Below, in pieces: positions 32,061 through 41,510 of a DNA stretch of 48,364 nucleotides. The stretch spans positions 1 to 48,364 of the forward strand of contig JAAEMR010000249.1 of NCBI GenBank assembly GCA_024225395.1, in the 5' to 3' direction. Position numbers and translations under genes: made by a program. Every line of letters begins with the position of its first letter. The stretch's first letter is position 1. The DNA comes from Gammaproteobacteria bacterium (GTDB taxonomy: Bacteria > Pseudomonadota > Gammaproteobacteria > GCA-001735895). The notes below the pieces were generated by a model. The model searched no databases. It worked only from the letters and a program-made list of their open reading frames with translations, and was not told where the DNA came from.

Positions 32061-32612
32061 TCATTGACCGTAATTAAACATATTCTGAAAGTAGCCCTGG
32101 GGTGAAGAAAATGCTTCACTGCCACGACGGATATCAGAGGACATATGCAACAGACTTTCGCGCATATAGCGCACATCGTAAGCCATGCTATCCACACCCA
32201 GACGCATGGAATTCAGGTCAGCCGACATGGTGTTCTGGATACTGCTCATATCAGCGTTCATTCTGGAAATATTCTTATCAATTTTAGCTGTCTCAGTGTG
32301 CATTCCGTGGATCTGTATCGACATGCTATTGGTATCTTCCGACACCATTGAGATATGCTTATCAATATCTGAAATACCCCCATGCATGCCTTCGATCTGT
32401 TGCGACATGCTTTTTATATCGGCCGACATACTGTCTATCGTTCGTGACATTTTAAACGTATGGCCGCTCATGGTACTCATGTGCCCGGCTATTTCCCGTG
32501 TCATCCAGGCCATGTAAAGCCCTACGGTAATACAGATTAAAATTAATAAAGTTTGTGAGAATGTTTTCAAAGTACAGGAAGCATAAACGCAACGTCGAAC
32601 CCTCGCAAGCAT
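32061..32612 (-). CDS. Single-pass membrane protein with Met-rich heptad coiled coil
   Basis: A 183-residue protein with a transmembrane span (about 19-36, QTLLILICITVGLYMAWM) followed by a ~120-residue coiled coil in which Met occupies core positions every seven residues (for example SMSADIKSMSQQIEGMH). A 28-residue unit, four heptads, is repeated: SMSQQIEGMHGGISDIDK and SMSIQIHGMHTETAKIDK begin exactly 28 residues apart. The C-terminus is short and polar. No family is recognised. It may be a trimeric or dimeric periplasmic stalk. The start lacks a good ribosome-binding site. Confidence 0.6.
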   Translation of the reverse strand: MLARVRRCVYASCTLKTFSQTLLILICITVGLYMAWMTREIAGHMSTMSGHTFKMSRTIDSMSADIKSMSQQIEGMHGGISDIDKHISMVSEDTNSMSIQIHGMHTETAKIDKNISRMNADMSSIQNTMSADLNSMRLGVDSMAYDVRYMRESLLHMSSDIRRGSEAFSSPQGYFQNMFNYGQ

Positions 32613-32788
32613 TCAAACAGGGCTGATGCTTTCCGGTTACCAAAAATCACTGCCAATCCAGCACCTGATTGACGCGGTTCAGTGTTATTACAAGCCGACA
32701 AAACTGTTAATCACGCCAGCAGATCTTTAAAATTAGCTAAAGGTCTCACAAGCACAGTAACCAGTCTTCTTTCCTTCAGCTAAGACAA

Positions 32789-35700
32789 TCAGCCTTTTTT
32801 TCGAGCTGCTTTTCTGGCTGGCGTTGAAGCTGTTGATACGGGTGTTTCTGCACTATCAATTCGACTCATGCTTCGTATCTCGCGCATGGCTACGGGTAGC
32901 ATGGCAAAATCTGTCTGACCAGCAGTTTTCAGGTCGTTCAGTATCTGACGACAACGCTCTATATTGACAATATTTTGCGTCATCCATTCCTCCACCCTCT
33001 GCTCAGCTTTGGCAGTTGTAGATGTGAGTAACAAAACATCTCGTGTGAGCAAACGATGCTGGCTAAAGAGATCATCTCGTAGCGTGGCTCTCGACATGGC
33101 TTGCCAGCGATTATTGCGAGGTAGATTGAGAATCTGCTCGTGTAACCAGGGCAGTTCCAGTTGTTCGCCAAGGCGGTAGTAAACTGAAGCCACCTGTTGC
33201 ACTGACAGGTCGAGCATATTCGTGACTTCTACTATATCCAGAGTTGCCAGTAGTTGGCCATACAGCGCAACCTGTCGAGCTATCTGTTCAGGCACCTTTT
33301 CGGAAATCAGGCGATCAATTTTGTGTTGTACCAATTGATGGCTAGATTCATCCAGTAACCCCGGAAGTATCTGGATGAGCTGTTTAATGCCAGCAGTAAA
33401 GTAATTGATATTACTGGTAATATCGATAGGGCGAGCACGATTACGCAAAAACCATCGTGAAGCTCGTTCGACCAGCTTACGTCCTTCAAGCTGCATGAAG
33501 GTCTGGGTTTTGGCTGACACCTTATTGTCGAGGTTTTCTATCTCCTGCCATGCAGTCGGCATATGAAAAATATCCCGCGCCACACTGAAGGCCCGCGTGA
33601 TGCTATCAGCATCTGCTCCGGTTTCTTCCTTAAGACGGAAAGCAAATGAAATACCGGCACGATTGACCATTTCATTGGCTACCACGGTACTGATAATTTC
33701 ACGGCATAAGCGGTGTTGCGGCATTAGTTGGCTGAATTTTTTCTGTAGTGGTTTTGGGAAATATTCAATGAGTAACCTGGCATAAAATTCATCATTGGGT
33801 AATTCTGAAACCAGTAAATGCTGGAATAAATGGATTTTTACATAAGCCAGCAGCACAGAAAGTTCAGGTACTGTTAAGCCCTTGTTTTGCGTCAAACGTT
33901 CATCAATTTCTTCTTTACCAGGAAGAAACTCAATGGTTCTATCAAGTTCACCATCCAGTTCCATCTGCCGGATTAGTCGGGCATGTACATCCAGCAACTG
34001 GGGTGCCTGCGATAGCCCGACACTGAGCGCCTGAGTTTGCAGATAGTTGTCACGTAATACCATCTCACCTACCTCATCAGTCATAACCTCCAGTTGACGG
34101 TTACGCTGTTTCTCGGTCATGTCCTGGTTCTGCACTACCTCATTGAGTAAAATTTTGATATTTACTTCGTGATCCGAACAATCTACACCGGCAGAATTGT
34201 CGATCGCATCGGTATTGATGCGCCCCCCTTTGGCTGCAAATTCGATTCGGGCAAGTTGAGTGATACCCAGATTGCCTCCTTCCCCGACAACACGGCAGCC
34301 TAAATCCCTGGCATCAACCCGTACAGAATCATTGTTGCGGTCTCCTACGTCATTGTGATGTTCTTCAGAGGATTTTGCATAGGTCCCGATGCCACCATTC
34401 CAGAGTAAATCAACAGGCGCTTTGAGCAACGCCTGGATTAAATCATTGGGTGTCATTTTTTGTGCGTTGGTATTGAGTAGAGAGCGAGCCTGTTTGGACA
34501 GGGCAATGGATTTGGAAGCGCGTGAATATATCCCGCCCCCTCTGGAAATCAGTTTTGCGTCATAGTCCTGCCACGAAGAACGTGGCAGTTGAAACAGTCT
34601 TTGACGTTCGATATAACTGCTTTCAGTGTCAGGATCAGGGTCTATAAAAATGTGCATATGATTAAAAGCGGCGACCAGTTTGATCTGACGTGATAACAGC
34701 ATGCCATTACCAAAAACATCACCGGCCATATCACCAATCCCAATGACGCTAAAGGGCTCAGTCTGGGTGTTTAATCCAATCTCGCGGAAATGGCGCTTAA
34801 CCGATTCCCAGCCACCTTTTGCGGTAATGCCCATCACTTTGTGGTCATAACCCTGTGATCCTCCTGAAGCAAAGGCATCGCCCAGCCAATACCCGTATTC
34901 TTCGGAAATGGAGTTTGCTATATCTGAAAAAGTGGCGGTACCTTTGTCTGCCGCAACAACCAGATAGGGATCATCGCCGTCGTAGCGCACGACCCGTTGT
35001 GGTGGCTGTATTTCACCTCCAACCAGATTATCGGTGATATCGAGCAAGCCGCGAATGAAAGTTTTGTAACACGCGATACCTTCAGCCTGAACGGCTTGTC
35101 GACTGGAGGTCATGGGTAAATGCTTGGGGAAGAATCCGCCCTTTGACCCTACCGGTACGATAACAGCATTTTTAACCATCTGAGCCTTGACCAGACCAAG
35201 TACTTCGGTACGGAAATCCTCACGCCGGTCAGACCAGCGTAAGCCACCACGAGCAACCGGTCCGCCGCGCAGGTGGACACCTTCAACGCGAGGCGAGTAG
35301 ACAAAAATTTCATACATGGGCCGGGGTTCTGGAAGGTCAGGCACCATCGATGGATCAAATTTAAAGGACAGGTAAGGTTTGGGTGTGCCATCTTCCTGTA
35401 ATTGATAGTGGCTGGTACGTAGTGTGGCCTGAATAAGACACAGAAAATTTCGCAAAATTCGATCTTCATCGAGACTGACAACATCTTCCAGTGCAATCTC
35501 TATAGCGCTTATCAGTTCGCTGCTGCGTACTGCAGAATTGTCACGTTGCTCAGGATTGAATCGAACATGAAACAGTTTTACCAGCAATGCGGTGATGCCG
35601 TGATTGAAAGACAGTGCGCGTTCGATATATTCGCTACTAAAAGGAGTGCCCGCCTGATGCAGGTAACGATTATAGCCACGCAGCATGACAATTTCACGCC

Positions 35701-37681
35701 AGTCGAGTTTGGCACGTAAAACCAGTCGATTGAAACCATCGTTTTCAATTTCACCCGTCCATACACGTGCAAAGGTTTGCTGGTATTTCTCGCGAATTTC
35801 ATCGAGATCAATCTGCCAGTCACCCTGATAGCTCATCTTGAAATCATGCTGCCAGACAAATGATGCATCGGCGCGCAGGATTTTACAGGGGTGTTCCTCT
35901 TCGACTTTCAGTCCCATGTTTTCCAGCATGGGCAAAACAACCGACAGAGACACCGGATTATTCAGATGAAATAGTTTGAAACGCAGCAAACCATCAGGAG
36001 TTTCGAGTGGACGATACAAACTCATTGCCAGCTTTTCACCTCCTTCACTGAGGGTTTCCATGTGTTTAATATCGTGGATTGCGGAACGCACCTGATAACG
36101 TTCGCTATAATCTGCTCTAAAGGCATCACCATAACGCCGGAACAGTTTCATGCCCTGTTCTTCACCAAAACTTTCGAGTAGAGCATCGTGCAGATCGTCC
36201 GACCAGTTGCGCGTAGCTTCCCTGAGCTGATCCTCAATATCACTAATGTCAAAATCGATGTTCGAACCGGGTGGTACATGTAAAACAAAGTAGAGTCGAG
36301 CCAATACCGAATCAGAGAGTAGAACGTTAAATTCACTACCCTCACCCTGCAAATTTTCCTGCAGTACGGTATGGATTGTTTTACGTACCGAGGTATCGAA
36401 GAGTTCTCTAGGGACGTAAACCATGCAGGAATAAAAGCGGCCATATCTATCCCGATGGATAAACAGGCGAATACGCTGGCGCTCCTGTAAATGTAAAATC
36501 CCCATAGTGCTCTGGTAGAGTTCATCATCGGGTATCTGGAATAACAGGTCACGCGGGAAGGTTTCAAGGATATTCAGTAAGGCCTTGGCAGCATGACTGC
36601 CGCGGTGATAATCCGCACGCTGCATGACTGTAGCCATTTTTTGTCTTAACAGAGGTATTTCAGCGGCACGATTATTGTACGCGGCAGCTGTGTATAGCCC
36701 CATGAAGCGACGTTCACCGATGACATTGCCTTTTTTATCAAACCGCTTGATACCAATATGATCGAGATATCCTGCTCGGTGTATAGTACTGCGTCTACTG
36801 GCTTTGGTGATGACCAGTAAATGCTTTTCGCTTGCCAGCTTACGTATTTCTAACGGTAGGCTGGAAAAACTTTTGGAAGACTTGTCAGGCAGTTCGCTAC
36901 GTAACAGGCCAAGGCCGGATCCTGCTACAGCCACCAGTTCATCAGTTTTTACCAGCTTGTATTCGCGATAACCCAGAAAGGTGAAATTGTTATTACTGAT
37001 CCATTCCAGAAAAGCCTGTGATTGCGTAAACTCTTCGCTATCCAACAGTGGAGGATTTGTTGTTAACTCCTTTAAAATCTCCTGCATTTGCCGGCACATG
37101 GGTTGCCAGTCACCTACCGCTACGGATACCTCCTGTAAAACTGATTCGATATCATTTTTAATCGCCTCCAGAATTTCCTTTTCAGTCTGGCGATCGACTT
37201 CAACGTGGATAAGTGCTTCATCGCCAACGCTTTCCGCCTGATTGTCATAATTACGTATTTCTGTGATATGGCCGCTGGAGTCACGTCCTATATTGATGAC
37301 CGGATGTATAACCAGGTGGGTAGTAAGATTACGGGCATTCAAGGCCATACGCACTGAATCAACCAGAAATGGCATATCTTCGGCCACAATCTCAACTATA
37401 GTGTGGGTCGATTGCCAACCATGGTCTTCAAATTGAGGGTTGTATATACGCACCTTGCTGGTGTTGGTTTTGCGCAGGTTTGCAAAATTCCAGTGCGCCA
37501 ACGCTGCACCATAGAGGTTGACGGCCTTGCTATCACTTAAGTCCTCTTCTGCCGTATTGTCGTAGTATTTATGGACAAATGTTTCGAGTATGCCTTGCCG
37601 GGCAGGGTCTACCTGTTTTTTCATCAGGGCGATGATTTCTTCAATTATTGTATGTGACTGTTTTTTATTCTTATGAGACAT
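32789..37681 (-). CDS. NAD-dependent glutamate dehydrogenase, large (GDH-180) type
   Basis: A 1,630-residue cytoplasmic enzyme for oxidative deamination of glutamate to 2-oxoglutarate and ammonia with NAD. The size and domain order are those of the very large bacterial NAD-GDHs: an N-terminal half with ACT-like regulatory segments (LVDSVRMALNARNLTTHLVIHP at about 90-110), and a catalytic core near residues 750-1250 including GGLRWSDRREDFRTEVLGL and VKNAVIVPVGSKGGF, then dinucleotide-binding segments (GDMAGDVFGNGML and GEGGNLGITQLARIEFA). A long helical tail ends with a Lys/Ala-rich region. GGAGAGAG before the ATG gives a strong ribosome site. Monocistronic, consistent with catabolic regulation. 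In Pseudomonas and Streptomyces relatives the enzyme is allosteric (Asp, Arg). Confidence 0.96.
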   Translation of the reverse strand: MSHKNKKQSHTIIEEIIALMKKQVDPARQGILETFVHKYYDNTAEEDLSDSKAVNLYGAALAHWNFANLRKTNTSKVRIYNPQFEDHGWQSTHTIVEIVAEDMPFLVDSVRMALNARNLTTHLVIHPVINIGRDSSGHITEIRNYDNQAESVGDEALIHVEVDRQTEKEILEAIKNDIESVLQEVSVAVGDWQPMCRQMQEILKELTTNPPLLDSEEFTQSQAFLEWISNNNFTFLGYREYKLVKTDELVAVAGSGLGLLRSELPDKSSKSFSSLPLEIRKLASEKHLLVITKASRRSTIHRAGYLDHIGIKRFDKKGNVIGERRFMGLYTAAAYNNRAAEIPLLRQKMATVMQRADYHRGSHAAKALLNILETFPRDLLFQIPDDELYQSTMGILHLQERQRIRLFIHRDRYGRFYSCMVYVPRELFDTSVRKTIHTVLQENLQGEGSEFNVLLSDSVLARLYFVLHVPPGSNIDFDISDIEDQLREATRNWSDDLHDALLESFGEEQGMKLFRRYGDAFRADYSERYQVRSAIHDIKHMETLSEGGEKLAMSLYRPLETPDGLLRFKLFHLNNPVSLSVVLPMLENMGLKVEEEHPCKILRADASFVWQHDFKMSYQGDWQIDLDEIREKYQQTFARVWTGEIENDGFNRLVLRAKLDWREIVMLRGYNRYLHQAGTPFSSEYIERALSFNHGITALLVKLFHVRFNPEQRDNSAVRSSELISAIEIALEDVVSLDEDRILRNFLCLIQATLRTSHYQLQEDGTPKPYLSFKFDPSMVPDLPEPRPMYEIFVYSPRVEGVHLRGGPVARGGLRWSDRREDFRTEVLGLVKAQMVKNAVIVPVGSKGGFFPKHLPMTSSRQAVQAEGIACYKTFIRGLLDITDNLVGGEIQPPQRVVRYDGDDPYLVVAADKGTATFSDIANSISEEYGYWLGDAFASGGSQGYDHKVMGITAKGGWESVKRHFREIGLNTQTEPFSVIGIGDMAGDVFGNGMLLSRQIKLVAAFNHMHIFIDPDPDTESSYIERQRLFQLPRSSWQDYDAKLISRGGGIYSRASKSIALSKQARSLLNTNAQKMTPNDLIQALLKAPVDLLWNGGIGTYAKSSEEHHNDVGDRNNDSVRVDARDLGCRVVGEGGNLGITQLARIEFAAKGGRINTDAIDNSAGVDCSDHEVNIKILLNEVVQNQDMTEKQRNRQLEVMTDEVGEMVLRDNYLQTQALSVGLSQAPQLLDVHARLIRQMELDGELDRTIEFLPGKEEIDERLTQNKGLTVPELSVLLAYVKIHLFQHLLVSELPNDEFYARLLIEYFPKPLQKKFSQLMPQHRLCREIISTVVANEMVNRAGISFAFRLKEETGADADSITRAFSVARDIFHMPTAWQEIENLDNKVSAKTQTFMQLEGRKLVERASRWFLRNRARPIDITSNINYFTAGIKQLIQILPGLLDESSHQLVQHKIDRLISEKVPEQIARQVALYGQLLATLDIVEVTNMLDLSVQQVASVYYRLGEQLELPWLHEQILNLPRNNRWQAMSRATLRDDLFSQHRLLTRDVLLLTSTTAKAEQRVEEWMTQNIVNIERCRQILNDLKTAGQTDFAMLPVAMREIRSMSRIDSAETPVSTASTPARKAARKKG

Positions 37682-38147
37682 TACTCTCTCCGTATCGGCA
37701 CATTCAGTTCGGTAGAATCCTCAGACGGATACCTTTGGCTTTACTGGAATTATAGCTCTGCATTATTTTTATAGATACCCCTATATATACTTCTAATAGG
37801 GATGAGTAAGTTGTTGAATATGCGGGGCTAGCGACTTATTTTTCCAGCCTGCCTTTAGGTTTTCCAGCTGCTCTGAACACCTGCAGGCTACATAAACAGG
37901 AAAAAATCAGTATTGCCTGATTCCTGTAGGAAACAGAAAATCAGAGCTTGAGGCCTGTTCAGCTTATTATTTATGTAGCTATTATTGTTTTTATATCTAT
38001 CATGCCTTTTCTCGAAACTGGTCAAGTATAAAAGTCAAAATTTCATGTTCCCGGTGGCAATGCCCGGCCCAACAATTTCATCAGCCCGAATACCTCAATC
38101 AAACACAAACCAGCACAACCTTTTCTTGATCGCGCCTGTTAGGCGGA
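37682..38147. other. 466-bp intergenic region with inverted repeats
   Basis: This lies between the NAD-GDH start and the rsgA stop. It contains CCCTAT/ATAGGG (37779-37801), a large structured palindrome (37887-37979), and near the rsgA end a CGCCT-AAC-AGGCG hairpin (about 38134-38146) that could help end rsgA transcripts though no T-tract follows. No gene is seen. Confidence 0.5.
37887..37979. repeat. Nested palindromic element (~93 bp)
   Basis: The ends are a perfect 10-bp inverted repeat, GCTACATAAA and TTTATGTAGC. Just inside, AACAGG near 37895 and CCTGTT near 37954 also pair. Within that, CAGGA...ATCAG with CTGAT...TCCTG forms an inner arm. This multi-arm structure suggests a small non-autonomous mobile element or a structured RNA. 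No target-site duplication could be confirmed. Confidence 0.5.
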
Positions 38148-39215
38148 TTATCTTTTCTTATTCTTAATTGTCATTTTTATTAACTTACCGAAGCTCTTAT
38201 CCTTCTTTCTTTTTTCCAAATAGGTCATTTGATTAAATTCTGATTCCTTTTTCAACTTCAGATAATTCTGATAACGTTTTTCGGTTAGATCACCGGCCTT
38301 TATAGCGGTCAGAATTGCACAACCTTTTTCATTGGTATGAGAGCAGTTGTTGAATTTGCAGCTCTGGGAAAGCTCCAGTATTTCTGAGAAAGTATCGTCC
38401 AGGCCATTATCAACAGACATGCTACCCAGCTCTCTCATTCCCGGGGTGTCTATTATCATAGCCCCACTTTCTAACCGAACTAACTGGCGACTTGTTGTCG
38501 TATGCCGCCCTTTGCTTTGTATTTTACTAACTGACCGGGTTTCAAATTCATCATTACCTATTATGCTGTTAAGTAAGGTAGTTTTACCGACACCCGATGA
38601 ACCCAGCAAGCAATAGGAAAAACCGCTTTTTAAAGAGCTAGCAACTGAGTCAATATTCTTTCGGCTCAAATTGCTAAATTCCATTACCGTCGTTTGAGGA
38701 GCGATACCCAAAACTTTCTGTTTAATTTCATCAATCTTTTCTTTAGGTAAAAGGTCGCACTTACTCAGCAGAATCACTGGTTCAATACCACTTTCATTGA
38801 CCATAACCAAATAGCGTTCCAACCTTCGTAAATTGAAATTATCATTCAATGATTGAATAATGAAAGCGACATCTATATTTGCAGCTATCAACTGGAAATC
38901 AACTGATTTTCCAGCCGTCTTTCTCTTCAGAAGTGTTTTCCTGGGAAAAATAGCGTATATGACTGCATGACTATCATCGTCAAAAAAATCTGCATATACC
39001 CAGTCTCCCGTAGTAGGAAGATCTCTGGCAGACTCAGTACAGTAAAGAAGGTTGCCTGACAATTCGGCAAATATCTCCTCCTCTCCTTTTGTCACTGTAT
39101 AGCTATCTTTATGCACAGAAACTATCCGGGCAATGCCGTGTGCAGCACTTTTTTCGTCATCCATCCGGTTCTTAAACCAGTCGCTATACCCTATACTTTC
39201 CAGATCACTCATCAT
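38148..39215 (-). CDS. rsgA: Small ribosomal subunit biogenesis GTPase RsgA
   Basis: A 355-residue circularly permuted GTPase that helps mature the 30S subunit and hydrolyses GTP when bound to it. Order is OB-fold (~20-90), G4 as LLSKCDLL, G5, then G1 GSSGVGKTTLL, switch segment KGRHTT and G3 IDTPGMREL, followed by the zinc knuckle CKFNNCSHTNEKGC (C-x4-C-x-H-x5-C). The G4 motif has Ser for the usual Asn (SKCD rather than NKxD). Two in-frame ATGs begin the gene. The stop of a broken lipoprotein gene lies only 12 bp upstream. Confidence 0.94.
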   Translation of the reverse strand: MMSDLESIGYSDWFKNRMDDEKSAAHGIARIVSVHKDSYTVTKGEEEIFAELSGNLLYCTESARDLPTTGDWVYADFFDDDSHAVIYAIFPRKTLLKRKTAGKSVDFQLIAANIDVAFIIQSLNDNFNLRRLERYLVMVNESGIEPVILLSKCDLLPKEKIDEIKQKVLGIAPQTTVMEFSNLSRKNIDSVASSLKSGFSYCLLGSSGVGKTTLLNSIIGNDEFETRSVSKIQSKGRHTTTSRQLVRLESGAMIIDTPGMRELGSMSVDNGLDDTFSEILELSQSCKFNNCSHTNEKGCAILTAIKAGDLTEKRYQNYLKLKKESEFNQMTYLEKRKKDKSFGKLIKMTIKNKKR

Positions 39216-39227
39216 TCAGTTTGTATC

Positions 39228-39521
39228 TCAATCAACAGGTTTACTCATACAGACATTCCTTGAAGAAATTGTATTGCCCGGTACTGTCTTAGTTGTATCC
39301 GCATGCGTTATTAACACAGGACATGCAGCATCAGTATAAGAAACTCCTCCCTTAGTCAGGCATTGATTAGCTGCCCTGGCAACATTGCTAACTGTATCCG
39401 CGCTACATCCACTCGCTATTTAGCAGCAAACTGACCCGGGTTCTAAACCCGGTGTAGTGGCACAACCTGCCAAAAGAGAAATGGAAAAAAGAAAACCTGA
39501 AAGACCTTGATGAATACGCAC
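39228..39521 (-). pseudogene. Cys-rich lipoprotein gene interrupted by an in-frame TAA
   Basis: One minus-strand frame runs for 97 codons from GTG at 39521, preceded by AGAGG. It gives MRIHQGLSGFLFSISLLAGC, a textbook lipobox (LLAGC), then ATTPGLEPGSVCC, then a TAA at 39420-39422, then in the same frame IASGCSADTVSNVARAANQC and on to NVCMSKPVD and TGA. Both halves share composition, so the TAA appears to be a single nonsense change in a small surface lipoprotein with six or more Cys. Whether any product is made is unknown. It lies directly upstream of rsgA. Confidence 0.6.
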
Positions 39522-39641
39522 ATTACCTCTTAAAATTGTGGATATAGGAAGGATAAATACATTTTTGTTGAAGTCCATACCCAATCTTGGCACCAACCAT
39601 TAATTCCTGTATCCCGTCAGCTTAAGTTGGACAGCCTGAAT

Positions 39642-40469
39642 TCATCGTTTCCTGCTTATCCGTAATCCCATCCAGCAAAGAAGCGCTATCCAAAAGAACT
39701 TGATATGTGTGACCAAATAGACGAAGGGTGTTGCCAATCCGCGGAAGAGTATTAGCAGGCTTTGTTGTGACTTAACCAGTCTGACAGCAGTTGGTGAGAA
39801 CCGGTAATACCAACGGACAATCCAACGACCCAGTGCATTTTTAACCAGGTAACTATCACGAACTCCCCTTATACCATTCAGTTGCGATTGTAGATAAGAT
39901 CCACTGGCAATTGTAGCGAGAAAACAAGTTTGTTCATCATCGTTCTGTTGGATCTGTGGAACGCTGGGACGCCACGAAGTTATTACGCTGTAGCCGATGC
40001 CCGTCGTGTCAGAGAAACTGATCCAGCCAATATTTTCTCCCCAGGCATAGCCCTCGAAACGACCTGTGCCAGTATTGATGGTAACGCCCCATCGTGTTGT
40101 ATCACAGGCTTGTGTGCTCTCACAGGAAAAGCTGATCCACCCGGTATTCTCATTCCATGCAAAGCCGGATAATACACCTTCGCCATTATTCAACACGCCG
40201 AAATCAACCTCGGTACAAATATCATTGTTCAAACAGTTAAGACTGATCCACCCAATATTCTCGCCCCAGATATAGCCTTCAAGATACTCATCGTGAACCT
40301 GAACGCCAGGTCCACCATCGCCCTGAGGCTCAAAATTAAGCCAGCCGACGTTTTCTCCCCAGGCATAGTGCTGGCCGCTATCCAGAGGATCAATATTCTC
40401 TGCACGGCCTGCACCAACACTCAACAATACCAGTATGGAGAGAATCGTTCTAAAGAGAGCTCGCAACAT
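39642..40469 (-). CDS. Exported protein with WGENxGW repeats and CFI-box C-terminal domain
   Basis: A 275-residue protein with a signal peptide (1-23). Four copies of a Y/F-x-W-x-E-N-x-G-W motif begin near residues 35, 66, 103 and 141 (HYAWGENVGWLNF, GYIWGENIGWISL, GFAWNENTGWISF, GYAWGENIGWISF), spaced 31-38 residues. At residue 182 CFLATIASGSYL begins a CFI-box-CTERM-type tail with RDSYLVKNALGRWIVRWYYR and hydrophobic helices to the end, believed to anchor or sort proteins in the envelope. CFI is CFL here. The Lcl-domain gene ends 12 bp upstream, so they probably form an operon of surface proteins. Confidence 0.75.
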   Translation of the reverse strand: MLRALFRTILSILVLLSVGAGRAENIDPLDSGQHYAWGENVGWLNFEPQGDGGPGVQVHDEYLEGYIWGENIGWISLNCLNNDICTEVDFGVLNNGEGVLSGFAWNENTGWISFSCESTQACDTTRWGVTINTGTGRFEGYAWGENIGWISFSDTTGIGYSVITSWRPSVPQIQQNDDEQTCFLATIASGSYLQSQLNGIRGVRDSYLVKNALGRWIVRWYYRFSPTAVRLVKSQQSLLILFRGLATPFVYLVTHIKFFWIALLCWMGLRISRKR

Positions 40470-40481
40470 GGTAGACGCTCG

Positions 40482-41066
40482 CTATTGCCCAATAGGCCCG
40501 CTTCCACCGCGCACACACCAAACCCGATGGGTGCTGGACTTTATTTCGGGATATGCAGCATCCCAGTTATCACTGGAGACCTCAATACGCACGCTATAGG
40601 CCTCATTATCATCATATAGTGTGGTAGTGCTTGACCAGAACTGGCAGAAAAGGCCAAAACATTCGTTAAGGTCAGGCACATTAAAAGGATGGTTACTGCC
40701 TAGCGGTAAACCGGCTCCCCAATAGAAAAGACTGGCCATTTCCGGTACAGATGGTAAACGCCAACCTGCCCGACCTCCAGTGCCTCCCTTGTAACAGCTT
40801 TCCACTGCGGTATTCCAGGCGCTGGGTGTTGCTCTCGGGGTTCGCTCCCATACCAGCCCGGTCTCTTTATCTAGCACGGCATCTTCACTCAGGACCAGTT
40901 CAAAACGTTGACCATCAGCGAGTTTTTGACTCCATGTTGGTGGAACCTCATTAAGTGATTTCATCGTGGAACCCGGGGGAGCGGTCGGCTCTAACGGTCC
41001 TGCAGATACGAATGTACTTGTTATTATAAAAAGAATACTGGCAAGAACTTTAATCTCTATGCTCAT
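40482..41066 (-). CDS. Exported Lcl C-terminal domain (DUF1566) protein
   Basis: A 194-residue protein with a signal peptide (about 1-22, FIITSTFVSA). The C-terminal ~140 residues are a DUF1566/Lcl fold: VLDKETGLVWERTP, WRLPSVPEMASLFYWG, FWSSTT, and RVWCVRGG. In Legionella a similar domain in a collagen-like adhesin binds glycans, but here there is no collagen region and the domain often occurs in extracellular proteins of unknown role. AAGGTGG precedes the ATG. It is co-directional with the CFI-box protein, 12 bp apart. Confidence 0.85.
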   Translation of the reverse strand: MSIEIKVLASILFIITSTFVSAGPLEPTAPPGSTMKSLNEVPPTWSQKLADGQRFELVLSEDAVLDKETGLVWERTPRATPSAWNTAVESCYKGGTGGRAGWRLPSVPEMASLFYWGAGLPLGSNHPFNVPDLNECFGLFCQFWSSTTTLYDDNEAYSVRIEVSSDNWDAAYPEIKSSTHRVWCVRGGSGPIGQ

Positions 41067-41507
41067 GATATTTCCACCTTAATGTGTAAAAATCTTTGCT
41101 GTAAGATTAGGCTGGTGTTGCTGGCGATAACCTGTTTGTAAATAAATGCACAAAATAAAAAGATAGCCATACTGCTCTTCCATTTATGCAATATATATCC
41201 ATATGCTATTCCATTTTCAGAGAAGTAAAAGGAACAATAAGTTCTATGAGATAGGTCTTCTAATACTGTACGTAGTCAAGCTGGTTCTTAACGAGTGTCT
41301 GGGAAAACGTGTGGCAGCTACCACTGAACGACGCCTCAGGAAATTCCACCCCGGCAATGGCATAGAGTCGGACAGTCTCCGAACCCATAAGGCGAAACCC
41401 GGCGTAAGCAATTGATTTTTATGCTATTTAATAATCAATATTATTCAATTAGTCCATTACCTGTCCACTTCAGAGTAAAATCACTACTTTTACCAGCATA
41501 TCCAGCA
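41067..41507. other. Intergenic region before the PEP-CTERM remnant
   Basis: Short open frames of 40-70 codons exist on both strands (for example plus 41203-41415), but none has a ribosome-binding site or a recognisable domain. The segment 41290-41410 is more GC-rich than its surroundings and contains small inverted repeats (TCGGA/TCCGA near 41367-41381), which may mark a foreign or decayed element. I see nothing I can name. Confidence 0.35.
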
Positions 41508-41510
41508 TAA

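Noticed and set aside
34855-36567. Several 60-140-codon frames inside the NAD-glutamate dehydrogenase gene on both strands
   Set aside because: They are shadows of a clear 1,630-residue coding frame and have no features of their own.
41203-41415. 70-codon plus-strand frame in the gap before the PEP-CTERM remnant
   Set aside because: No ribosome-binding site, no domain, and unusual composition; a 40-codon frame on the other strand overlaps it. Neither is supported.
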